Made by a program: the position numbers and the translations under genes. Below the pieces are notes generated by a model. The model saw only the letters and a list, made by a program, of their open reading frames with translations, searched no databases and was not told the origin of the DNA. Positions 1-6,824 of a stretch of DNA of 10,453 bases are shown here, piece after piece; position 1 is the first letter of the stretch; each line of letters begins with the position of its first letter. The stretch is from Flavobacterium sp. Its GTDB lineage: Bacteria; Bacteroidota; Bacteroidia; Flavobacteriales; Flavobacteriaceae. Location: positions 1 to 10,453 of the forward strand of contig DMHA01000007.1 of the NCBI GenBank assembly GCA_003449615.1, in the 5' to 3' direction.

Positions 1-29
1 TGAAAAAGTGGGAGAATTTGTTTTTGAAC

Positions 30-63
30 CTAAAAAAATAAAAAACCAATTTTATTTTTTTAG
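30..63 (-). terminator. A+T-only perfect hairpin at the end of the minus-strand operon
   Basis: Bases 30-43 (CTAAAAAAATAAAA) are the exact reverse complement of 50-63, with a six-base loop. The stem contains the methyltransferase stop codon (52-54), and its T-rich arm would act as the U-tract for transcription coming from the right. Because the stem is almost entirely A-T it is weak, so termination is an inference. The palindrome could also serve a gene arriving from the left edge. Confidence 0.4.
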
Positions 64-777
64 AATAAATACCATTTCATTTTTGGTCAAACCAAAAAAA
101 ATATCTTCTTTATATTGGTTTACAGTTACTTCAAATTCAGTTTCTGCCAATCTATTTTTCAATCCTTCAACCGAATATATTCTCACATGATCTTCTTGCC
201 CAAAATGTTCAAGCCTTTCCATTTCTGAAATGATGGCATAGTTTTCATATATTTCCCCCTCTTTGAAAGGAGTTTGAACCAATACTATTCCTGTCGGCTT
301 TAAGACTCTGTAAAGCTCTTTCATTGCTGCTTTGTCATCAATAATATGTTCTAAAACATGGTAACAGACGATTAAATCAAAAGTTTCATTACGCTCTGGA
401 ATTGCTGTTATATCATATTGATTGTCCGAAATAAAATCTCCCGATAAATCGGTTGCTTTATAAGTTACGTTTTGTTTTTTCCATTTTCTGTACAAACTTC
501 TCGAAGGTGAAAAGTCCAAAACTTTTATGTCATTTTTCAAATAGTTTTCCTCGATAATTTGCCATAATCTTCGGTCTCTAGACAAACTTCCACAGTTTGG
601 ACAAATTTTGTCTTTATCGAAATTAATCCATGTTTTTAAATTCGTTTTGCAAACTGTGCATTCGTGTTTTGAACCTCTATAAAACAAAGACCAAAAAAAT
701 CTAAGATAGGGCTCTACCTTAAATAATAGTTTTTTGGGCAGCAAAGTGAGAATTATTTTTTTTAAATCTTTATACAT
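52..777 (-). CDS. Zinc-ribbon class I SAM-dependent methyltransferase
   Basis: Predicted cytosolic methyltransferase of 241 residues; the acceptor is unknown. Residues 40-62 form a zinc-ribbon-like knuckle with two CxxC pairs (C40/C43 and C59/C62). A Rossmann-type domain follows: 'KVLDFSPSRS' (85-94) replaces the usual glycine-rich motif I, 'ATDLSG' (108-113) is the acidic motif II, 'FDLIVCYHVLEH' (133-144) is the type-11 family signature, and 'RVLKPTGIVLVQTP' (157-170) is the next strand. The frame is open up to 831, but I chose the ATG at 777-775 because it overlaps the glycosyltransferase stop in ATGTATAA, whereas the longer start would overlap by 62 bases. Its position behind a glycosyltransferase suggests a surface-glycan or glycolipid substrate (inference). 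The family call is firm; the substrate is open. Confidence 0.85.
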   Translation of the reverse strand: MYKDLKKIILTLLPKKLLFKVEPYLRFFWSLFYRGSKHECTVCKTNLKTWINFDKDKICPNCGSLSRDRRLWQIIEENYLKNDIKVLDFSPSRSLYRKWKKQNVTYKATDLSGDFISDNQYDITAIPERNETFDLIVCYHVLEHIIDDKAAMKELYRVLKPTGIVLVQTPFKEGEIYENYAIISEMERLEHFGQEDHVRIYSVEGLKNRLAETEFEVTVNQYKEDIFFGLTKNEMVFILKK

Positions 778-1666
778 TTTTACTAAATTGTAAGGAACAA
801 AAATAACCCAGTTTATAAAAATCCAATACATATAAATTGGGATTTTCAGATAGTAAGTTGCTCAATAGTTGCTGTTTTGTTTTTATATAAAATGCTCCCA
901 CCAGTCCAATTAGATGTAGTTTTTTTAGAACTAAATATGTTGAGGTTAATCTAGTGTCTTTATAATCCATCTTTTTTGTATCGATTAAATGGGATAAAGT
1001 TTGGACTGCTCTTTCTGTTTTTTTAATAAAATCAATACTAAATTCAAAGTTATAATGAATTAAAGGATTTTCAATATGCAATACGGAAACAGAATTATGT
1101 TGAAGATTTTTTATAAAAATCAAATCTTCATAACCGTATTCTTTGATAAATTCGGGAAAAGGATTTTTTAAAAGAATGTCTTTTTTTAAAAGTAAATTCC
1201 AAGTAAATACAAAATCATACTCGTTTTTTAGTCTGTGTTTCAAAGATTTGGTTTCTCGGTTTTTTCCATATTTCCATCTCAACATTTTTTCTTTAGGAGG
1301 AATAATAGTTGGATATTTAACACCACCAAAAATTACGGTAGTCGATTTGGATAGTATTTCAATGTAGTTTTTTAGATAAAATTCATTTTCAGGGAGTGCA
1401 TCGGCTTCCAAAATCAAAACATAGTCATATTTCGATTTTGTGCATAATAAATTGATGTTTTTTCCCCTTCCTAAATTTTCTGGGTTAATTGAAAAATTGC
1501 AATTACTAAACGAACTTATCTTAGAATTTTCATTGACAAATAATTGACTAACATCATCTTGCACTAAAATTTCATAGTCAATTCCTAGACTTTCTGCTTG
1601 CTTTTGCAATTCCAAAACCAAAGGAACTACATTATAATTATAGGTAGGAATGAGTATCGAAAGCAT
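770..1666 (-). CDS. Family 2 (GT-A fold) glycosyltransferase
   Basis: Predicted glycosyltransferase of 298 residues that would move a sugar from a nucleotide-sugar donor to an unidentified acceptor, probably on the cytosolic face of the inner membrane. The N-terminus 'LSILIPTYNYN' (2-12) is the classic GT2 opening strand. 'VQDDVS' (35-40) contacts the nucleotide in this family. 'NPENLGRGKNIN' (61-72) follows, and 'LILEADALPE' (84-93) contains the metal-binding ExD variant of DxD (E87, D89). 'YGYEDLIF' (177-184) supplies the ED acceptor-site motif. There is no multi-helix membrane domain, although the C-terminal segment around 'LHLIGLVGAFYI' is mildly hydrophobic. The start codon shares one base with the ftsE stop (TGATG), so translation is probably coupled. 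The gene also overlaps the methyltransferase by 8 bases. Confidence 0.88.
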   Translation of the reverse strand: MLSILIPTYNYNVVPLVLELQKQAESLGIDYEILVQDDVSQLFVNENSKISSFSNCNFSINPENLGRGKNINLLCTKSKYDYVLILEADALPENEFYLKNYIEILSKSTTVIFGGVKYPTIIPPKEKMLRWKYGKNRETKSLKHRLKNEYDFVFTWNLLLKKDILLKNPFPEFIKEYGYEDLIFIKNLQHNSVSVLHIENPLIHYNFEFSIDFIKKTERAVQTLSHLIDTKKMDYKDTRLTSTYLVLKKLHLIGLVGAFYIKTKQQLLSNLLSENPNLYVLDFYKLGYFCSLQFSKNV

Positions 1667-2349
1667 CAGACCGTTTTTTGAACCACCTCAAAAAGGCTGG
1701 TATCCTCACATTTCAAAGTTTTGGAAGGGAATTTCATCAGCAAAGCATAGTCGTGAGTTGCCATAATAACCGTCTTACCAGTAGCATTAATTTTTTTCAA
1801 AACCTCAAGAACTTCAACGCTAGTTTGGGGATCCAAATTTCCCGTTGGTTCGTCGGCAAGAATTATTTCGGGATTATTGAGCAAGGCCCGGGCAATTGCC
1901 ACACGTTGTTGCTCGCCGCCAGAGAGTTGATGCGGCATTTTATTGGCATATTCTTTTACGCCCACTTTTTCTAAAACTTCGTCAATTTTGTTTTGAATCT
2001 CAGTTTCATCTGTCCAACCCGTTGCTTTGAGTACAAAATGCAAATTGTCTTTCACGTTCCGATCGGGCAATAACTGAAAATCTTGAAAAACAAAACCTAT
2101 TTTTCTTCTCAAATACGGAATGTCGTCTTCTTTTATCGTTACCAAATCAAAATCCATAATCGTTCCTTCACCTTCCGCCAATGGCAAATCGGCATAAAGT
2201 GTTTTCATAAAACTACTTTTTCCGGTGCCTGTTTTTCCAATAATATAAATAAATTCACCTTGTTTTACCTCAAGATTTACGTTGGATAAAATGGTTCTTG
2301 CTCCTTGAACGATAGTAACATTTTTTAAAGACAGTACGGATTGTGACAT
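1666..2349 (-). CDS. ftsE: FtsE-type ABC transporter ATPase
   Basis: ATP-binding subunit of 227 residues, the usual length for FtsE. FtsE works with the membrane protein FtsX at the division site to control peptidoglycan hydrolases. All ABC motifs are intact: Walker A 'GKTGTGKS' (38-45), Q-loop Q89 in '[11 protein letters not shown]', signature 'LSGGEQQ' (142-148), Walker B 'IILADE' (162-167) with catalytic E167, D-loop 'NLD' (171-173) and switch H199. The frame stays open to 2466, but the upstream part is unlike the family, and the ATG at 2349 gives the standard '[11 protein letters not shown]' start about 22 bases from a promoter candidate. No ftsX is present; a glycosyltransferase follows directly. 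A LolD-like or other MacB/FtsE-class exporter ATPase is the main alternative. The LPDRNV sequence after the Q-loop favours FtsE. Confidence 0.85.
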   Translation of the reverse strand: MSQSVLSLKNVTIVQGARTILSNVNLEVKQGEFIYIIGKTGTGKSSFMKTLYADLPLAEGEGTIMDFDLVTIKEDDIPYLRRKIGFVFQDFQLLPDRNVKDNLHFVLKATGWTDETEIQNKIDEVLEKVGVKEYANKMPHQLSGGEQQRVAIARALLNNPEIILADEPTGNLDPQTSVEVLEVLKKINATGKTVIMATHDYALLMKFPSKTLKCEDTSLFEVVQKTV

Positions 2350-2370
2350 AAGACAAAATATTTTATTTGG

Positions 2371-2402
2371 TAAAAGTAGCAAGATAACGGTTGTATTCAA
2401 AA
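2371..2402 (-). promoter_or_regulatory. Candidate Bacteroidota-type promoter for ftsE
   Basis: Read on the minus strand, TTTTG (2402-2398) is followed after exactly 19 bases by TACTTTTA (2378-2371). This fits the Bacteroidota housekeeping consensus TTTG-N19-TAnnTTTG except for the final base. The -7 element ends about 22 bases before the ftsE ATG, leaving a short leader. A single-mismatch site in A+T-rich DNA can occur by chance. Confidence 0.5.
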
Positions 2403-2458
2403 TAAATTCTGTGCTAATGCAAAAGATATGGGTTAGCTTTTTTAATAAAGAATAAAAG

Positions 2459-2666
2459 TTAGCCACGAATTTAGCTCATTGAATAATATTTAATTGGTAT
2501 TCGCTGATTTTCAATTCACGAATTTACACGAATTTCTAAACTCTTTAATTACACTAATTTACAAGTAATACAAGAAAATTCGTGATAATTTATTTTAGCT
2601 GTTTGTGAATTTGTGTAAATTCGTGACTCGAGCATAGCGAACTGGCGAAGCAAATTTGTGGCTAAA
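2459..2666. repeat. Nested imperfect inverted repeat, Flavobacterium-type intergenic repeat
   Basis: The outer arms TTAGCCACGAATTT (2459-2472) and AAATTTGTGGCTAA (2652-2665) are complementary at 13 of 14 positions. The inner arms 2516-2534 and 2608-2626 match at 18 of 19, around the core CACGAATTTACAC. Further partial copies (ATTCGTGA at 2579-2585, ACACTAATTTACA near 2552-2564) lie between them. The motif resembles dispersed non-coding repeats I know from flavobacterial genomes. There is no transposase and no flanking target duplication that I could see. Confidence 0.7.
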
Positions 2667-2736
2667 AAAAATACCCATAAATTTGAGTGTATTTCCAAAT
2701 TGTTAAAAAAGATGTTTATAATAAAACCCAAAACCA

Positions 2737-2769
2737 TTTCGTTATATCTTTCAGAATACGATACATTTG
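2737..2769 (+). promoter_or_regulatory. Candidate Bacteroidota-type promoter for the TPR gene
   Basis: TACATTTG at 2762-2769 is a perfect TAnnTTTG -7 element, ending 20 bases before the ATG at 2790. The best -33 partner is the imperfect TTTC at 2737-2740, with a 21-base spacer. The -7 element is strong and the -33 element is weak. Confidence 0.5.
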
Positions 2770-2789
2770 ACTACTTTAATAAAAAAACA

Positions 2790-5700
2790 ATGCAAAAAAT
2801 TTCAAGGCTCTTTTTACTACTTTTTTTTATAAGTATTTCAACTATTTCGGCTCAAAAATCAGCCATTTATTCTCACGATTCCAAAGATTTCGACAAAGCA
2901 ATTTCTTTATATAATGACAGGCAATATGCTTCGGCACAGTTGCTTTTCGAGAAAGTGAAATCGGCTGCTGCCAATGAAGAACTGAAATCTGATTGCTCTT
3001 ATTATGTTGCCAATTGTGCCATTCGCACCAATCAACCCAATGCTGATGTGTTGATGGAACGTTTCGTTTCGGATTATCCCACGAGCAGAAAACAAAACCA
3101 AGCTTTTATTGAAGTGGCACATTATTATTTCGCTCAAGGCAATTATCCACAAGCTTTGGAATGGTTCGAAAAAGTCGATGAAAATAATTTGAGTTACAGG
3201 GAACGAGACCAATATAACTTCCAAAAAGGATACAGTTTTTTTAGTTCTAAAAACAAAAAGGAAGCTACAACCTATTTGAATAAAGTGGTCAATTCAAAAG
3301 ATTATGGTTCGCAAGCCAAGTATTATCTGGGTTTTATGGCTTATGAAGGCGACGATTACAAACAAGCCACCAAGTATTTTGACGAAGTTTCGGGCGAAGA
3401 AAAATACAAGGAAAAATTGTCCTATTACCAAGCCGATATGAATTTCAAATTGGGAAATTTCCAAAAAGCAATTGATTTGGGTACAAAAGCAATGGACAAA
3501 TCGAATGCTCTGGAAAAATCAGAATTGAATAAAATCATTGGCGAAAGCTATTTTAATTTGAAACAATACCCCAAATCGATTCCTTATTTGCAATTGTATA
3601 AAGGCAAAAAAGGAAAATGGAACAACACCGATTTCTACCAGTTGGGCTATGCCTATTATAAGCAAAAGGATTACGAAAACGCCATTTCGCAATTCAATAA
3701 AATCATTGGTGGAAAAGATTTTGTGGCCCAAAATGCCTATTATCACTTGGGCGAAAGCTACTTGAATTTGGATAAAAAGCAACAAGCTTTAAACGCATTC
3801 AAAAATGCTTCCGAAATGGATTTTGACCTTGCCATTCAAGAAGATGCCAATTTGAATTATGCCAAATTGAGTTACGAAATTGGGAATTCTTATCAAAGTA
3901 CACCTTCAGTTTTGATGGCTTTTATCAAAAAATATCCAAACAACGCCAACAAATCGGAGATTGAACGATTGTTGATTGATTCTTATATTTCATCCAAAAA
4001 TTACAAGGAAGCCTTGGTTTTATTAGAGAAAAATAAAACTCCAGAGAATAAATTGGCTTATCAAAAAGTGACTTTCTATCGCGGACTTGAATTATTTAAT
4101 GACTCCAAATATCAGGAAGCAGCAAACCTTTTCGATAAATCTTTAGACCAACAAAAAGATGCCAAATTCACGGCTCGTGCCACATTTTGGAAAGGCGAAG
4201 CAGAATTTGTTTTGAACGATTTTAAAAATGCGGTCTTGAGTTACAAGCAATTTCAAGGCTTGGCTGTAGCCGCAGCAACTCCCGAATTCAAAAACGTCAA
4301 TTACAATATTGCTTATTCCTATTTTAAATTGAAAGAATATGAACAAGCGGGAAATTATTTTCAAAACCAAATTGACAATGCAAAAGATGATAAAGTACGT
4401 TTGCACGATTCTTATTTGCGTTTGGGCGATTGCCGTTTCGTAACTTCAAAATATACAGCAGCTCTTGAAGCATATAACAAAGTCATCGAATTGAAAAGTA
4501 TTGATGCGGATTATGCCTATTTCCAAAAAGCAATTTGCTACGGATTTGTTTCCAAAAACGACAAAAAAATCGAGGAACTCAATGCCTTTTTGCAATTGTA
4601 TCCAAAATCAGAGTATCGTGATGATGCTTATTTTGAACTTGGAAACACTTATACCACCGAGAACAAATCAGATTTGGCGATAAAAACTTATGACAAATTA
4701 AACTCCGAATTTGCAAAAGGTTCCTACACTTCAAAGGCAATTTTGCGACAAGGATTAATTTACTACAATTCTGACAAAGATGATTTAGCTTTGACAAAAT
4801 TCAAGAAAGTCGCTGCCGATTTTCCTAAAACTCCAGAAGCTTTAGAAGCCGTTTCGACCGCTAGATTGATTTATGTCGATAACGGAAAAGTGGATGAATA
4901 CGCCACTTGGGTTCGCACTTTGGATTTCGTTGCCGTAACCGATACCGAATTGGATAACGACACTTATGAAGCTGCCGAAAAACAATATTTGCAAAACAAT
5001 ACCAAGCAAGCCATTGCAGGTTTTAGCAGTTATGTTTCAAAATTTCCAAGAGGAATTCACGCATTGAAAGCGAATTTCTATTTGGCTCAATCCTATTTTT
5101 CGGAGGCACAAGAAAGCAAATCTGTTCCTAATTATGAGTACGTTATTGCACAGCCTCGAAGCGAATTTACGGAACAATCTTTGGCAAGATTGGCACAAAT
5201 TTATTTAAAGAACGACAATAAATCCAAAGCGATTTCAGTATTGATTCGATTGGAAAACGAAGCCGATTTTCCACAAAACAAGACTTTTGCCCAATCCAAT
5301 TTGATGAAAATCTATTATGACAATAAAGATTATCCCAATTCGGTGGTGTATGCTGAGAAAGTTTTGGCAAACCCAAAAACCGATGATAATGTAAAAAGTG
5401 ATGCCCAAATTATCATTGCTCGCTCTGCTATTCAAACTGGTGATGAGAACAAAGCTCGTGCAGCTTACGCCAAATTGCAATCCATTGCCAAAGGTGAATT
5501 GGCCGCCGAAGCCTTGTATTATGACGCCTATTTCAAAAACAAGGATGGAAAATTTGAAGATTCGAATAGTGTTGTTCAAAAATTAGCCAAAAATTATTCC
5601 AGTTACAAATATTTTGGAGCCAAAGGATTGATTGTGATGGCAAAGAATTTTTATGGATTGAAAGACAGTTTTCAAGCTACCTATATTTTAGAAAACGTGA

Positions 5701-5804
5701 TAAAAAACTTTACCGATTTTCCTGATGTCGTTTCGGAAGCTCAAACTGAATTGGATAGTATCAAAAAAGAAGAAGCCAAGACAAATTCATCGATTGGAGG
5801 TTAG
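2790..5804 (+). CDS. Exported tetratricopeptide-repeat (TPR) protein, about 20 repeats
   Basis: Predicted periplasmic scaffold of 1004 residues. It begins with a clear Sec signal peptide ('MQKISRLFLLLFFISIS...', cleavage probably after A21 in 'ISA-Q'). The frame is open from a GTG at 2658, but the ATG at 2790 places the signal peptide at the N-terminus and lies 20 bases from a good -7 element. Almost the whole mature chain consists of TPR-like helical hairpins with the spaced G/A-Y-A-F pattern, such as 'GYAYYKQKDYENAISQFNKI', 'GESYLNLDKKQQALNAFKNA', 'GDCRFVTSKYTAALEAYNKV' and 'QGLIYYNSDKDDLALTKFKK'. No catalytic domain or membrane segment is visible. Large exported TPR proteins generally hold protein complexes together. 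The downstream outer-membrane barrel is the obvious candidate partner (inference). The stop codon lies inside a heptanucleotide repeat. Confidence 0.9.
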   Translation: MQKISRLFLLLFFISISTISAQKSAIYSHDSKDFDKAISLYNDRQYASAQLLFEKVKSAAANEELKSDCSYYVANCAIRTNQPNADVLMERFVSDYPTSRKQNQAFIEVAHYYFAQGNYPQALEWFEKVDENNLSYRERDQYNFQKGYSFFSSKNKKEATTYLNKVVNSKDYGSQAKYYLGFMAYEGDDYKQATKYFDEVSGEEKYKEKLSYYQADMNFKLGNFQKAIDLGTKAMDKSNALEKSELNKIIGESYFNLKQYPKSIPYLQLYKGKKGKWNNTDFYQLGYAYYKQKDYENAISQFNKIIGGKDFVAQNAYYHLGESYLNLDKKQQALNAFKNASEMDFDLAIQEDANLNYAKLSYEIGNSYQSTPSVLMAFIKKYPNNANKSEIERLLIDSYISSKNYKEALVLLEKNKTPENKLAYQKVTFYRGLELFNDSKYQEAANLFDKSLDQQKDAKFTARATFWKGEAEFVLNDFKNAVLSYKQFQGLAVAAATPEFKNVNYNIAYSYFKLKEYEQAGNYFQNQIDNAKDDKVRLHDSYLRLGDCRFVTSKYTAALEAYNKVIELKSIDADYAYFQKAICYGFVSKNDKKIEELNAFLQLYPKSEYRDDAYFELGNTYTTENKSDLAIKTYDKLNSEFAKGSYTSKAILRQGLIYYNSDKDDLALTKFKKVAADFPKTPEALEAVSTARLIYVDNGKVDEYATWVRTLDFVAVTDTELDNDTYEAAEKQYLQNNTKQAIAGFSSYVSKFPRGIHALKANFYLAQSYFSEAQESKSVPNYEYVIAQPRSEFTEQSLARLAQIYLKNDNKSKAISVLIRLENEADFPQNKTFAQSNLMKIYYDNKDYPNSVVYAEKVLANPKTDDNVKSDAQIIIARSAIQTGDENKARAAYAKLQSIAKGELAAEALYYDAYFKNKDGKFEDSNSVVQKLAKNYSSYKYFGAKGLIVMAKNFYGLKDSFQATYILENVIKNFTDFPDVVSEAQTELDSIKKEEAKTNSSIGG

Positions 5805-5833
5805 AGGTTAGAAGTTAGAAGTTAGAAGTTAGA
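5799..5833 (+). repeat. Tandem heptanucleotide repeat, five copies of RGTTAGA
   Basis: Five head-to-tail units (GGTTAGA twice, then AGTTAGA three times) begin within the last two codons of the TPR gene and supply its TAG stop (5802-5804). Every unit contains TAG, and because the unit is 7 bases long, successive TAGs fall in all three plus-strand frames. Confidence 0.9.
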
Positions 5834-5926
5834 GGTTTTGGAATTTGATAGACAAAAATTAATCAAGCAACAAATTAACTTTCTCAGTTTCCTTCAGAGG
5901 GTCGGGGAGTCGAAAAAATTAAAATT

Positions 5927-6790
5927 ATGACATTACCTTTTTATATAGTAGATGTTTTTGCTGAAAAAAAATATGCTGGAAATCAATTGGCGGTTTTTTT
6001 AGATGCGGATGAGTTGAGTACGGAAGAAATGCAAAAAATTGCCCGTGAAATTTACTTTGCAGAAAGTACATTTATTACTAAGATTCAACCCGAAAAAAAT
6101 AGTGCAACCATTAGAATTTTCACGGCAGAATATGAAATGCAGTTTGCAGGACATCCAGTTATTGGAACTTCCTGGGTTTTGATGAATAAAATTTTTGAAA
6201 ATCAACCCCAAAATATTAATTTGTCAGTTCCAATTGGCGAAATTCCAGTGCATCAATCAGGGGATTTAGTTTGGTTGCAAGCCGCTCAACCCCAGTTTTT
6301 TGAAGTTTTTTCAAAGGAAGATTTTTTGTCTTTCAGTAATTTGACTTCCGCCGATTTTGATAATGATTTCCAAATTCAGGAAGTAAGCACAGGAAGTGCA
6401 TTTGTAATTGTTCCGCTTAAAAATAAAAAAGCATTAGAGCATTTGATTCTTGATAAGACTATAATGAAAGAATGGTTGCTTGCAAATTGTAAAACAAATC
6501 ATAGAGCCTTGTATTTCTATTGTTTTGAAAATGCCAAACTTTACAGCAGAATGATTTATATAAAAAATAATCAGCTCGAAGAAGATGCTGCCACAGGAAG
6601 CGCCAGTACTTGTTTGCAGGCTTATCTTTTGAAATACCATTCTGAAGAAATTAAAATAACCAATCATCAAGGCGACTTTGTCAATAGACCTTCTCAAATC
6701 TATTTTGATGGGAAATTGTCTGAAACTAATTTTGATATAAAAATTGGAGGAAAAACGCAATTTATTGCAAAAGGAGAATGGGAAGTTTGA
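5927..6790 (+). CDS. PhzF-family isomerase-like enzyme
   Basis: Cytosolic enzyme of 287 residues in the PhzF/diaminopimelate-epimerase-like superfamily, a typical length for the family. PhzF itself isomerises a dihydro-anthranilate in phenazine synthesis; most chromosomal homologues have no known substrate, and there are no phenazine genes here. The family landmarks are present: 'VDVFAEKKYAGNQLAV' (8-23), catalytic glutamate E46 in 'AESTFI', 'MQFAGHPVIGT' (72-82) with H77, and 'EDAATGSAS' (220-228) with D221, which aligns with the second active-site acid. The two-lobed pseudo-symmetric architecture is complete. It starts 122 bases after the TPR gene and ends 34 bases before the barrel gene, so it may share a transcript with one or both. 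A direct functional link to those envelope proteins is not evident. Confidence 0.88.
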   Translation: MTLPFYIVDVFAEKKYAGNQLAVFLDADELSTEEMQKIAREIYFAESTFITKIQPEKNSATIRIFTAEYEMQFAGHPVIGTSWVLMNKIFENQPQNINLSVPIGEIPVHQSGDLVWLQAAQPQFFEVFSKEDFLSFSNLTSADFDNDFQIQEVSTGSAFVIVPLKNKKALEHLILDKTIMKEWLLANCKTNHRALYFYCFENAKLYSRMIYIKNNQLEEDAATGSASTCLQAYLLKYHSEEIKITNHQGDFVNRPSQIYFDGKLSETNFDIKIGGKTQFIAKGEWEV

Positions 6791-6793
6791 AAT

Positions 6794-6821
6794 AAATAGA
6801 AAATAGAAAATAGAAAATAGA
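6794..6821 (+). repeat. Tandem heptanucleotide repeat, four copies of AAATAGA
   Basis: Four exact units occupy most of the 34-base gap between the PhzF stop and the barrel-gene ATG at 6825, ending three bases before that ATG. As in the repeat at 5799-5833, each unit contains TAG, so stops occur in all three frames. The repeat sits where the ribosome would land, so copy number could affect initiation. Confidence 0.9.
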
Positions 6822-6824
6822 AAA

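Larger units (their letters stand above)
2350..2789. other. Divergent intergenic region between ftsE and the TPR gene
   Basis: This 440-base stretch has no convincing gene. It carries promoter candidates reading out in both directions (2371-2402 and 2737-2769) and an imperfect nested inverted repeat (about 2459-2666) between them. In-frame codons extend both flanking genes into this region, but these extensions encode repeat sequence or lack family similarity. Confidence 0.8.

Noticed and set aside
778..831. Longer N-terminus for the methyltransferase
   Set aside because: It would overlap the glycosyltransferase by 62 bases; the ATG at 777 gives a compact overlap.
2350..2466. Longer N-terminus for FtsE
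   Set aside because: The extra 39 residues are unlike the FtsE family, and the promoter candidate at 2371-2402 would lie inside them.
2658..2789. Longer N-terminus for the TPR protein from GTG
   Set aside because: The extension starts in the intergenic repeat, crosses the promoter candidate and would bury the signal peptide.
5235..5579. Minus-strand frame of 114 codons inside the TPR gene, and similar shorter ones
   Set aside because: These are reverse-strand shadows of a well-supported repeat protein, with no family resemblance or start signals.
5888..5911. G-rich patch before the PhzF gene, possibly a ribosome-binding or regulatory site
   Set aside because: It is about 16 bases or more from the ATG and more like a decayed intergenic repeat; no palindrome or promoter box could be supported.
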